A DNA stretch of 64,000 nt from Ensifer adhaerens (GTDB lineage Bacteria; Pseudomonadota; Alphaproteobacteria; Rhizobiales; Rhizobiaceae). Below are positions 56,686 through 64,000 of the stretch, piece by piece. The position numbers and the translations under genes were made by a program. The notes under the pieces were generated by a model. It had not been told where the DNA came from. It did not search any database and was given only the letters and a program-made list of their open reading frames with translations. Position 1 is the first letter of the stretch. Each line of letters starts with the position of its first letter. The stretch covers positions 1,178,001-1,242,000 of the forward strand of contig NZ_CP083349.1 in NCBI RefSeq assembly GCF_020035535.1, in the 5' to 3' direction.

Positions 56686-56722
56686 CGCAGTGCGTCTTGT
56701 CAGGCGCGCAAGGCCCACTGCC
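56686..56722. repeat. Weak RIME-A-like palindrome
   Basis: GCAGTG (56687-56692) pairs with CACTGC (56716-56721), and the inner GCGTCT...AGGCGC is a near-palindrome around TTGTC. The GCGTCTTGTCAGGCGCGCAAGG core resembles the loop side of the first mosaic palindrome (3531-3573). Fewer matches than the other copies. Confidence 0.4.
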
Positions 56723-56733
56723 TCTGATAAACG

Positions 56734-56770
56734 AAACCCGCTCACGTTCTCGCGTGGGCGGGTTTCTGTT
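56734..56770 (+). terminator. Intrinsic terminator after eno
   Basis: AAACCCGCTCACG (56734-56746) pairs with CGTGGGCGGGTTT (56753-56765), 12 of 13 positions plus a G-U, followed by CTGTTTTCC. It lies 115 bases after the eno stop. Confidence 0.85.
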
Positions 56771-56849
56771 TTCCTGCCATTCATGGTCAACGGTCGGTTA
56801 ATCAATCGCCGCTAATCTGACTCCGTATTGCGTATCAGGGCGTGAATGG

Positions 56850-57170
56850 ATGTGGACACGGCATCATAAGAAACGGAAACTGGGTCGGCTGGTGATGCCG
56901 CTGATCGCGGTCGCCTTTCTCTCTTACTTCGGCTATCATTCCATCCACGGCGGCTATGGCCTGAAGGCGACCGAGCAATTCGATCGCCAGATCGTCGAGC
57001 GGCAGGCGCGGCTGGATAAGCTCACGAAGCAGCGAATGATCCTCGAAAAAGAGGTTCAGTTGATGAGTGATGGGGCGCTGGAACGGGACATGTTGGATGA
57101 AAAAGCTCGCCTCGCGCTCAACATGTCGCGAAGTGATGAGATTGTTATTTTCCACCGGTCCGCGAATTAA
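56850..57170 (+). CDS. Septum formation initiator family protein (FtsB/DivIC-like)
   Basis: 106 residues. Short basic cytoplasmic N-terminus (MWTRHHKKRKLGR), one membrane segment (LVMPLIAVAFLSYFGYHSI), then a periplasmic coiled coil (about 45-80, EQFDRQIVERQARLDKLTKQRMILEKEVQLM) and a C-terminal RDMLDEKARLALN. This is the FtsB/DivIC arrangement: a bitopic protein that joins FtsL and FtsQ in the divisome. The position between eno and pdhA is characteristic of alphaproteobacteria. Confidence 0.88.
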   Translation: MWTRHHKKRKLGRLVMPLIAVAFLSYFGYHSIHGGYGLKATEQFDRQIVERQARLDKLTKQRMILEKEVQLMSDGALERDMLDEKARLALNMSRSDEIVIFHRSAN

Positions 57171-57306
57171 CCTGAATTCAGTTAATTGAAATTTGTGAAG
57201 TAAATTCAATTACTTGCGTGGAATGCGAGCCATGCAAATATGGCATTGCTGTGGCCGCGTTCTTTCCCTATGGTAACCGCAAAAGGCTAACCATTGGGAG
57301 GAACGA

Positions 57307-58353
57307 ATGGCTCCGCGAAAATCCGCGTCCGTTTCCAGCCGCAAGAGTGCCGCAAAGCCGGCCAAGAAAGATTTCAACGGCGGCACCTTCGCCGACTTCT
57401 CCAAGGAAGAAGATCTGAAAGCCTACCGCGAGATGCTGCTGATCCGGCGTTTCGAGGAAAAGGCTGGCCAGCTCTACGGCATGGGCTTCATCGGCGGTTT
57501 CTGTCACCTCTATATCGGCCAGGAAGCCGTCGTCGTCGGCATGCAGATGGCGCTGAAAGAGGGCGATCAGGTCATTACCGCCTATCGTGACCATGGCCAC
57601 ATGCTGGCCTGCGGCATGAGCGCCCGCGGCGTCATGGCCGAACTCACCGGTCGTCGCAGCGGTCTTTCCAAGGGGAAGGGCGGCTCGATGCACATGTTCT
57701 CCAAGGAAAAGCACTTCTACGGCGGTCACGGCATCGTCGGCGCCCAGGTGTCGCTCGGCACCGGTCTTGCCTTCGCTAACCGCTATCGCGGCAACGACAA
57801 TGTGTCCGTTGCCTACTTCGGTGACGGCGCGGCCAACCAGGGCCAGGTCTACGAAAGCTTCAACATGGCGCAGCTCTGGAAGCTGCCGGTGATCTACGTG
57901 ATCGAGAACAACCGTTATGCCATGGGTACTTCCGTTTCGCGAGCTTCTGCCCAGACCGACTTCTCGCAGCGCGGCGTCTCCTTCAACATTCCGGGCTTCC
58001 AGGTCGACGGCATGGACGTGCGTGCGGTCAAGGCCGCCGGCGACGAGGCGGTTGAGCATTGCCGCTCGGGCAAGGGTCCGATCATCCTTGAGATGCAGAC
58101 CTACCGCTATCGCGGCCACTCGATGTCCGACCCGGCGAAGTACCGTTCGAAGGACGAAGTGCAGAAGATGCGCTCGGAGCATGACCCGATCGAGCAGGTG
58201 AAGGCACGTCTGACCGAAAAGGGTTGGGCGAACGAGGACGAGCTGAAGCAGATCGACAAGGACGTCCGCGACATTGTTGCCGACAGCGCCGATTTTGCCC
58301 AGGCCGATCCGGAGCCGGATGCATCCGAGCTCTACACCGACATCCTGCTTTGA
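57307..58353 (+). CDS. pdhA: Pyruvate dehydrogenase E1 component, alpha subunit
   Basis: 348 residues. An Ala/Lys-rich N-terminus of about 25 residues precedes the thiamine diphosphate domain. The ThDP motif begins [31 protein letters not shown] (GDG-x(25)-NN); other conserved parts are [37 protein letters not shown] and the phosphorylation-loop equivalent [15 protein letters not shown]. Forms the E1 heterotetramer with PdhB to decarboxylate pyruvate. First gene of the pdhABC operon. Confidence 0.98.
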   Translation: MAPRKSASVSSRKSAAKPAKKDFNGGTFADFSKEEDLKAYREMLLIRRFEEKAGQLYGMGFIGGFCHLYIGQEAVVVGMQMALKEGDQVITAYRDHGHMLACGMSARGVMAELTGRRSGLSKGKGGSMHMFSKEKHFYGGHGIVGAQVSLGTGLAFANRYRGNDNVSVAYFGDGAANQGQVYESFNMAQLWKLPVIYVIENNRYAMGTSVSRASAQTDFSQRGVSFNIPGFQVDGMDVRAVKAAGDEAVEHCRSGKGPIILEMQTYRYRGHSMSDPAKYRSKDEVQKMRSEHDPIEQVKARLTEKGWANEDELKQIDKDVRDIVADSADFAQADPEPDASELYTDILL

Positions 58354-58370
58354 TCCGGGGAGGGACAAAC

Positions 58371-59741
58371 ATGCCAGTAGAAATTCTTATGCCCGCCCTT
58401 TCCCCGACCATGGAGGAAGGCACGCTCTCGAAATGGCTGAAGAACGAGGGGGACAAAGTGTCCTCCGGCGATGTCATCGCCGAGATCGAGACCGACAAGG
58501 CAACGATGGAAGTCGAAGCCGTCGATGAAGGCACGATCGGCAAGCTGCTGATCGCCGCCGGCACCGAAGGCGTCAAGGTCAACACGCCGATCGCCGTGCT
58601 GCTGCAGGATGGCGAAGGCGCTGGCGACATCGCCGCTCCGAAGGCCGAAGCTCCAAAGGCCGCCGACGCCGAAGCCCCGGCTGCTGCCGCATCGGCTCCG
58701 GTCGCTGCCCAGCCGAAGGTCGAGGTCGCTGCCGATCCGGCCATCCCGGCCGGCACCGAAATGGTGACGATGACCGTCCGCGAAGCGCTTCGCGACGCCA
58801 TGGCCGAAGAAATGCGCGCCAGCGACGATGTCTTCGTCATGGGTGAAGAAGTCGCCGAATACCAGGGCGCCTACAAGATCACGCAAGGCCTGCTGCAGGA
58901 ATTCGGCGCCCGCCGTGTCATCGATACCCCGATCACCGAGCACGGCTTTGCCGGCGTCGGCGTCGGCGCTGCCATGACCGGCCTTCGCCCGATCGTCGAG
59001 TTCATGACCTTCAACTTCGCCATGCAGGCGATCGACCAGATCATCAACTCCGCTGCCAAGACGCTCTACATGTCCGGCGGCCAGATGGGCGCGCCGATCG
59101 TCTTCCGCGGCCCGAGCGGTGCCGCGGCCCGCGTGGCCGCACAGCACTCGCAGTGCTACGCCGCCTGGTACAGCCATATCCCCGGCCTCAAGGTCGTCAT
59201 GCCCTACACGGCTGCTGACGCCAAGGGTCTGCTCAAGGCCGCGATCCGCGATCCGAACCCGGTCATCTTCCTCGAAAACGAAATCCTCTACGGTCACTCC
59301 TTCGAAGTGCCGAAGCTTGACGATTTCGTGCTGCCGATCGGCAAGGCTCGTATCCACAAGGTCGGCAAGGACGCAACGATCGTCTCCTTCGGTATCGGCA
59401 TGACCTACGCCGTCAAGGCAGTTGCCGAACTTGAAGCCCAGGGCATCGACGTCGAGCTGATCGACCTGCGTACGATCCGCCCGATGGACCTGCCGACGGT
59501 CATCGAATCCGTCAAGAAGACGGGCCGCCTCGTCACGGTCGAAGAAGGCTACCCGCAGTCGTCTGTCGGCACCGAAATCGCGACCCGCGTCATGCAGCAG
59601 GCCTTCGACTACCTTGACGCCCCGATCCTGACGATCGCCGGCAAGGATGTGCCGATGCCTTACGCCGCGAACCTCGAGAAGCTCGCGCTTCCGAACGTCG
59701 CAGAGGTTGTCGATGCGGTGAAAGCCGTTTGCTACAAATAA
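58371..59741 (+). CDS. pdhB: Pyruvate dehydrogenase E1 component, beta subunit with lipoyl domain
   Basis: 456 residues from the ATG at 58371, directly after an AGGGA site. Residues 1-78 are a biotinyl/lipoyl domain ([17 protein letters not shown]; lipoyl Lys43 in [11 protein letters not shown]), linked by an Ala/Pro stretch to the transketolase-type E1 beta (residues about 135-456: [45 protein letters not shown]). The extra lipoyl domain is typical of alphaproteobacterial PdhB and absent from most other E1 beta chains. Seventeen bases after pdhA. Confidence 0.98.
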   Translation: MPVEILMPALSPTMEEGTLSKWLKNEGDKVSSGDVIAEIETDKATMEVEAVDEGTIGKLLIAAGTEGVKVNTPIAVLLQDGEGAGDIAAPKAEAPKAADAEAPAAAASAPVAAQPKVEVAADPAIPAGTEMVTMTVREALRDAMAEEMRASDDVFVMGEEVAEYQGAYKITQGLLQEFGARRVIDTPITEHGFAGVGVGAAMTGLRPIVEFMTFNFAMQAIDQIINSAAKTLYMSGGQMGAPIVFRGPSGAAARVAAQHSQCYAAWYSHIPGLKVVMPYTAADAKGLLKAAIRDPNPVIFLENEILYGHSFEVPKLDDFVLPIGKARIHKVGKDATIVSFGIGMTYAVKAVAELEAQGIDVELIDLRTIRPMDLPTVIESVKKTGRLVTVEEGYPQSSVGTEIATRVMQQAFDYLDAPILTIAGKDVPMPYAANLEKLALPNVAEVVDAVKAVCYK

Positions 59742-59756
59742 GGGGAGGGCCCTTCG

Positions 59757-61094
59757 ATGCCTATCAACATCACAATGCCTGCCCTCTCCCCAACAATGGA
59801 AGAAGGCAATCTGGCCAAGTGGCTGGTCAAGGAAGGCGATAAGGTCAAGTCCGGCGACGTGATTGCCGAGATCGAGACCGACAAGGCGACGATGGAAGTC
59901 GAAGCCGTCGACGAAGGCACCGTTGCCAAGATCGTCGTCCCCGCCGGCACCGATGGCGTCAAGGTCAATGCGCTGATCGCTGTGCTCGCCGCCGATGGCG
60001 AGGATGTCGCCACGGCCGCCAAGGGTGGCAATGGCGCGGCAGCACCGGCACCTGCCGCCAAGGCGGAAGCGCCTGCGCCGGCAACGCCGAGCGCCCCGGC
60101 AGCGGCTCCCGCCGCTGCGCCGGCTGCAGCCCAGCCGGCCAAGGCCGAGGGCGGCGCACGCGTCTTTTCCTCGCCGCTCGCACGCCGTCTGGCCAAGGAC
60201 GCGGGTATCGACCTGTCGGCAGTGGCCGGCACCGGTCCGCACGGCCGCGTCGTCAAGAAGGACGTCGAAGCCGCCGTTTCCGGTGGTGCTGCCAAGCCCG
60301 CCGCCGCACCGGCCGCCGGCGCTGCTGCTCCTGCAGCCGCACCGCTTGCCAAGGTCCCGTCGGACGACGCGGTTCTCAAGCTGTTCGAGCCGGGTTCCTA
60401 CGAACTCGTGCCGCATGATGGCATGCGCAAGACGATCGCCAAGCGTCTCGTCGAATCCAAGCAGACGATCCCGCACTTCTACGTGTCGGTCGATTGCGAA
60501 CTCGATGCGCTGCTGGCGCTGCGTGCCCAGCTCAATGCCGCTGCGCCCGAGCAAGGTGGCAAGCCGGTCTACAAGCTCTCCGTCAATGACATGGTCATCA
60601 AGGCTCTGGCGCTGGCACTGCGTGACGTTCCGAACGCGAACGTCTCCTGGACCGAGAGCAACATGGTCAAGCACAAGCACGCCGACGTCGGCGTTGCCGT
60701 GTCGATCCCGGGCGGCCTGATCACCCCGATCATTCGCCAGGCGGAGCTGAAGAGCCTGTCGGCCATCTCCAACGAGATGAAGGACCTCGGTCAGCGCGCC
60801 AAGGACCGCAAGCTGAAGCCCGAGGAATACCAGGGCGGCACCACGGCGGTCTCCAACATGGGCATGATGGGCGTCAAGAACTTCGCCGCCGTCGTCAACC
60901 CGCCGCATGCAACGATCCTCGCGGTCGGTGCGGGCGAGGAGCGCGTCGTCGTCAAGAACAAGCAGATGGTCATCGCCAATGTCATGACCGTCACGCTCTC
61001 GACCGACCATCGCTGCGTCGATGGTGCGCTCGGCGCCGAACTGCTCGGAGCCTTCAAGCGCTACATCGAAAACCCGATGGGCATGCTGGTCTGA
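59757..61094 (+). CDS. pdhC: Dihydrolipoyllysine acetyltransferase (E2)
   Basis: 445 residues. Lipoyl domain 1-80 (lipoyl Lys43), Ala/Pro linker, peripheral subunit-binding domain about 138-175 ([23 protein letters not shown]), second flexible linker, and the catalytic domain about 205-445 ending in [16 protein letters not shown] (DHRxxDG with the active His). It transfers acetyl from lipoamide to CoA and forms the complex core. Its single lipoyl domain is supplemented by that of PdhB. Confidence 0.98.
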   Translation: MPINITMPALSPTMEEGNLAKWLVKEGDKVKSGDVIAEIETDKATMEVEAVDEGTVAKIVVPAGTDGVKVNALIAVLAADGEDVATAAKGGNGAAAPAPAAKAEAPAPATPSAPAAAPAAAPAAAQPAKAEGGARVFSSPLARRLAKDAGIDLSAVAGTGPHGRVVKKDVEAAVSGGAAKPAAAPAAGAAAPAAAPLAKVPSDDAVLKLFEPGSYELVPHDGMRKTIAKRLVESKQTIPHFYVSVDCELDALLALRAQLNAAAPEQGGKPVYKLSVNDMVIKALALALRDVPNANVSWTESNMVKHKHADVGVAVSIPGGLITPIIRQAELKSLSAISNEMKDLGQRAKDRKLKPEEYQGGTTAVSNMGMMGVKNFAAVVNPPHATILAVGAGEERVVVKNKQMVIANVMTVTLSTDHRCVDGALGAELLGAFKRYIENPMGMLV

Positions 61095-61103
61095 GTTGGA
61101 TAG

Positions 61104-61132
61104 GGACCGGCCTTCGGGCCGGTCCGTTCCTT
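61104..61132 (+). terminator. Hairpin after pdhC
   Basis: GGACCGGCC (61104-61112), UUCG-type tetraloop, GGCCGGTCC (61117-61125), then GTTCCTTTT. Nine perfect pairs and a stable loop but an interrupted T-tract; it may attenuate rather than fully stop transcription into the following genes. Confidence 0.7.
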
Positions 61133-61160
61133 TTCGCGCAGCCGAAGGCGGGCCCTGACG

Positions 61161-61802
61161 ATGAAAACAGTTCTCTGCTATGGCGACAGTCTGACCTGGG
61201 GCTACGATGCCGCGGATGGTGGTCGCCACGCGCTTACCGATCGCTGGCCGAGCGTTTTGCAGAAGGCCCTGGGATCCGACGTCCAGGTTATTGCCGAGGG
61301 GCTGAACGGCCGCACCACGGCCTATGACGACCATCTCGCCGATTGCGATCGCAATGGCGCGAAGGTGCTGCCAACCGTCCTTCACAGTCACGCCCCGCTC
61401 GATCTCATCATCCTGCTGCTCGGCACCAACGACATGAAGCCGGTGATCCACGGAACCGCCTTCGGCGCCGTGAAGGGCGTCCAGCGACTGGTCAAACTCA
61501 TTCGCAGGCATGACTGGCCTGTCGAGAGCGAAGATGGCCCGGAGATTTTGATCGTCGCGCCGCCGACGCTTTGCGAAACCGCCGATGCCGGGTTTGCTGC
61601 GATGTTTGCCGGCGGGGTCGAGCAGTCGGCGATGCTCGCGCCGCTTTATCGCGATCTCGCGGACGAGCTTGATTGCGGTTTCTTCGATGCCGGATCGGTT
61701 GCTCAGACCACGCCGCTCGATGGCGTGCATCTTGATGCAGAGAACACGCGTGCGATCGGCCGCGGCCTCGAGCCGGTCGTGCGGATGATGCTCGGGGTCT
61801 AG
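61161..61802 (+). CDS. SGNH/GDSL-family esterase
   Basis: 213 residues. Block I CYGDSLTWG with the nucleophile Ser, block III LLLGTNDMKP (Asn) and block V LDGVHLDAENTRAIG with the Asp-x-x-His pair: a complete SGNH hydrolase site, closest in style to the arylesterases of rhizobia and the perhydrolase group. No signal peptide, so cytoplasmic. It lies in the pdh-lpdA interval, conserved in Rhizobiaceae, without an obvious link to pyruvate metabolism. Confidence 0.92.
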   Translation: MKTVLCYGDSLTWGYDAADGGRHALTDRWPSVLQKALGSDVQVIAEGLNGRTTAYDDHLADCDRNGAKVLPTVLHSHAPLDLIILLLGTNDMKPVIHGTAFGAVKGVQRLVKLIRRHDWPVESEDGPEILIVAPPTLCETADAGFAAMFAGGVEQSAMLAPLYRDLADELDCGFFDAGSVAQTTPLDGVHLDAENTRAIGRGLEPVVRMMLGV

Positions 61803-61804
61803 GG

Positions 61805-62386
61805 ATGGCGGGGGGCGTCACCATACGTCCGGCGGAAAGGCGTGAGGCGGCGGAGCTTGCCATCCTCGTCGATATTGCCGCGCATGGCTTTGCCTCCTGG
61901 CTCTGGTACGGCGCCGTCCTCCATGGAGTGGCGGACACGGCTTTCGAGCGTGGCCGCAACAAGCTGCGGGAAGAGCCAGGACCGGGGAACTGGCGCGACG
62001 CTCTGGTCGGCGAAATCGATGATGAGGTTGCCGGTCTGACGGTCGGCTATGCGATCGGCCCGGAAGTGCTGGAGATCGTCGCCAAGCACCCGGCTTTGGA
62101 ACCCTTGCTGGAGCTGCAGAGGCAGGTTGTCGGCCACTGGTTCATCGAGAGCCTCGGCGTCTATCGCCATCAGCGCGGCCGCGGGGTCGGCAAAGCGCTC
62201 CTGGCAAGGGAATTCGAACGCGCCGGATCGGCGCCGGTGAGCCTGATCACCGAGAGCCACAATGACAGGGCTCAGGCACTATACAGGGCAAACGGTTTCG
62301 GCGAGGCAGCGCGCGCCGAGGCGGTTCCGCTCTTTGAGGAAAGCAAGAAACACGACTGGGTGCTGTTCACCCGCAAGGTCGCTTGA
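61805..62386 (+). CDS. GNAT family N-acetyltransferase
   Basis: 193 residues, starting 3 bases after the esterase stop. Acetyl-CoA loop in SLGVYRHQRGRGVGKALLAREFERAG (R-G-R-G-V-G-K) and the C-terminal SHNDRAQALYRANGFGEAARAEAVPLFEESKKHDWVLFTRKV are typical of GNAT enzymes. N-terminal VTIRPAERREAAELAILVDIAAHGFASWLW. Acceptor unknown. Coupled to the esterase gene and followed by lpdA after 18 bases. Confidence 0.9.
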   Translation: MAGGVTIRPAERREAAELAILVDIAAHGFASWLWYGAVLHGVADTAFERGRNKLREEPGPGNWRDALVGEIDDEVAGLTVGYAIGPEVLEIVAKHPALEPLLELQRQVVGHWFIESLGVYRHQRGRGVGKALLAREFERAGSAPVSLITESHNDRAQALYRANGFGEAARAEAVPLFEESKKHDWVLFTRKVA

Positions 62387-62404
62387 GACAAAGGCAGGAA
62401 ACAC

Positions 62405-63850
62405 ATGGCTGAGAATTACGACGTCATCGTCATCGGTTCGGGTCCGGGGGGCTATATCGCCGCCATCCGTGCGGCACAGCTTGGTTTGAAGACCGCGGTC
62501 GTCGAGCGCGAGCATCTGGCCGGAATTTGCTCCAACTGGGGCTGTATCCCGACCAAGGCGCTGCTGCGCTCCGCCGAAGTTCTCCACTACGCCCAGCATC
62601 CGGGCGCCTATGGCGTGAAGATCGAAGGCACGGTGACGCCGGACCTGAAGGCGATCGTCGCCCGTTCGCGCGGCATCGCCGAGCGCATGAACGGCGGCGT
62701 CGGCTTCCTGATGAAGAAGAACAAGGTCGACGTGATCTGGGGCGAAGCCAAGCTGACGAAGCCAGGCGAGATCGTCGTCGGCAAGGCGACGAAGCCGGTG
62801 GTCCAGCCGCAGGCGCCGCTGCCGAAGAACACCAAGGGCGAAGGCACCTACACCGCCAAGCATATCATCATCGCGACCGGCGCCCGTCCTCGCGCGCTGC
62901 CGGGCATCGAGCCCGATGGCAAGCTCATCTGGACCTATTTCGAGGCGATGAAGCCCGAGGAAATGCCGAAGTCGCTGCTGGTCATGGGCTCAGGCGCGAT
63001 CGGCATCGAATTCGCCTCCTTCTATCGCACCATGGGCGTCGACGTGACCGTTGTCGAAGTCATGCCGACCGTCATGCCGGTCGAAGACGCCGAGATCTCG
63101 GGCATTGCCAAGAAGCAGTTCGAAAAGCAGGGCATGAAGATCCACCTTCAGGCCAAGGTAACGAAGGTCGAGAAGGCTGCCAACTCGGTGACCGCCCATG
63201 TCGAGATGAAGGATGGCAAGGTCGAGAAGATCACTGCCGATCGCATGATCTCGGCTGTCGGCGTCCAGGGCAATATCGAGAACCTCGGCCTCGAAACGCT
63301 CGGCGTGAAGACCGACCGCGGATGCATCGTCATCGACGGCTACGGCAAGACCAATGTTCCCGGCGTTTATGCGATCGGAGACGTTGCCGGCCCGCCGATG
63401 CTCGCCCACAAGGCCGAACATGAGGCCGTCATCTGCGTCGAAAAGATCGCAGGCCTTCCGAACGTCCACCCGATGGACAAGCTGAAGATCCCAGGCTGCA
63501 CCTATTGCCACCCGCAGGTCGCTTCCGTCGGTCTCACAGAAGCCAAGGCAAAGGAACTCGGCCGTGACATCCGCGTCGGCCGCTTCCCCTTCGTCGCAAA
63601 CGGCAAGGCGATCGCGCTCGGCGAGGACCAGGGCCTGGTCAAGACGATCTTCGACAAGAAGACCGGCGAACTGCTCGGTGCCCACATGGTCGGCGCCGAA
63701 GTCACCGAGCTCATCCAGGGCTTTGTCGTCGCGATGAACCTCGAGACGACCGAAGAAGACCTGATGCACACGATCTTCCCGCATCCGACGATCTCGGAGA
63801 CGATGAAAGAAAGTGTGCTCGACGCATACGGCCGCGCGCTCAACGCCTGA
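62405..63850 (+). CDS. lpdA: Dihydrolipoyl dehydrogenase (E3)
   Basis: 481 residues. FAD-binding GSGPGGYIAAIRAAQLG, redox disulfide in CSNWGCIPTKALLRS (CxxxxC), NAD-binding GSGAIGIEFASFYRTMG and the C-terminal His-Glu pair in HTIFPHPTISETMKESV. Reoxidises dihydrolipoamide of the pyruvate dehydrogenase complex with NAD+. The loop after residue 130 (KPVVQPQAPLPKNTKGEGTYTAKHIII) is the extended form found in alphaproteobacterial LpdA1. Last enzyme gene of the pdh region. Confidence 0.97.
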   Translation: MAENYDVIVIGSGPGGYIAAIRAAQLGLKTAVVEREHLAGICSNWGCIPTKALLRSAEVLHYAQHPGAYGVKIEGTVTPDLKAIVARSRGIAERMNGGVGFLMKKNKVDVIWGEAKLTKPGEIVVGKATKPVVQPQAPLPKNTKGEGTYTAKHIIIATGARPRALPGIEPDGKLIWTYFEAMKPEEMPKSLLVMGSGAIGIEFASFYRTMGVDVTVVEVMPTVMPVEDAEISGIAKKQFEKQGMKIHLQAKVTKVEKAANSVTAHVEMKDGKVEKITADRMISAVGVQGNIENLGLETLGVKTDRGCIVIDGYGKTNVPGVYAIGDVAGPPMLAHKAEHEAVICVEKIAGLPNVHPMDKLKIPGCTYCHPQVASVGLTEAKAKELGRDIRVGRFPFVANGKAIALGEDQGLVKTIFDKKTGELLGAHMVGAEVTELIQGFVVAMNLETTEEDLMHTIFPHPTISETMKESVLDAYGRALNA

Positions 63851-63924
63851 TAGTTTCGGCGGCCGCGTTTTTGGTGTATTTTTGGCATTGCTAATGGGCA
63901 CATTTTCAATGCACGGAGACCAAA

Positions 63925-64000
63925 ATGAGCGTGAACGGCGTCGGTATCTTGGCTGCGATCATCGTCGGCGGTTTGGCCGGGTGGCTCGCGGAGAAGTTCA
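63925..64000 (+). CDS. GlsB/YeaQ/YmgE family membrane protein (3' end cut)
   Basis: ATG at 63925 with ACGGAGAC upstream. The visible 25 residues (MSVNGVGILAAIIVGGLAGW, then LAEKF) match the first membrane helix and loop of the small GlsB/YeaQ/YmgE stress-response (transglycosylase-associated) family, normally about 80-85 residues with three helices. The gene runs off the right edge. Confidence 0.75.
   Translation, partial: MSVNGVGILAAIIVGGLAGWLAEKF

Noticed and set aside
58332..61730. Very long antisense open frame (over 1,100 codons) opposite pdhA-pdhB-pdhC and the esterase gene
   Set aside because: The plus-strand genes here are unmistakable. The antisense frame is a by-product of GC-rich third positions and has no recognisable domains.

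Overview
The window is a GC-rich chromosomal segment of an alphaproteobacterium of the Rhizobiaceae, most likely Sinorhizobium/Ensifer. This rests on gene order and families: tpiA-secG-pyrG, then kdsA-eno-ftsB-like-pdhA-pdhB-pdhC-(GDSL esterase)-(GNAT)-lpdA-glsB, with a lipoyl domain on the pyruvate dehydrogenase E1 beta chain, plus short palindromic intergenic repeats resembling the RIME/ABC elements of rhizobia. The genus is an inference. I see no tRNA, rRNA, insertion sequence, prophage or CRISPR array.

Layout. 0-9 kb: tail of a serine hydrolase, a small lipoprotein, a peptide deformylase homologue lacking two of its three metal ligands, the Mg2+ channel mgtE, a MerR regulator with a 19-bp-spacer promoter, three membrane proteins, a 33-residue membrane micro-ORF, L-serine dehydratase and a DUF1489 protein. 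9-19 kb: a D,D-carboxypeptidase with SPOR domain, a membrane protein, a LapG-like cysteine proteinase, a double-PilZ protein, a PAS protein, a rhomboid protease, a CBS protein, a patatin phospholipase, hisI and folE. 19-34 kb: Fe-S scaffold, yidD, DUF2267, a frameshifted DUF1697 gene, thrS, an acyltransferase behind a Pho-box-like repeat, oxidoreductases, a DUF2336 protein, a deletion-damaged epimerase gene, parE and an alpha/beta hydrolase.

34.3-40.2 kb holds the most unusual unit: five co-directional, mostly overlapping genes. They encode a HAD-phosphatase/UbiA prenyltransferase fusion, a DprE1-like FAD oxidase, an ArnE-like four-helix transporter, an extended SDR and a class III aminotransferase. 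By analogy with mycobacterial decaprenylphosphoryl-arabinose synthesis and Azorhizobium noeCHOP, I read it as making and flipping a polyprenyl-phosphate pentose, possibly further modified or aminated. A second coupled unit, 48.9-51.6 kb, combines an acyltransferase, a CdsA-like cytidylyltransferase, a small membrane protein and a CDP-alcohol phosphotransferase with a strongly altered active-site motif; it looks like a dedicated side pathway of phospholipid synthesis.

The remainder (40-48 kb and 52-64 kb) is mainly metabolism: YceI/cytochrome b561, GNAT enzymes including a methyltransferase-GNAT fusion, glycolysis (tpiA, eno), CTP and KDO synthesis, protein export (secG), and the pyruvate dehydrogenase complex (pdhABC, lpdA). 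Several strong intrinsic terminators mark unit ends. One of them lies inside a divergent promoter region, where it suggests an attenuator or small RNA.
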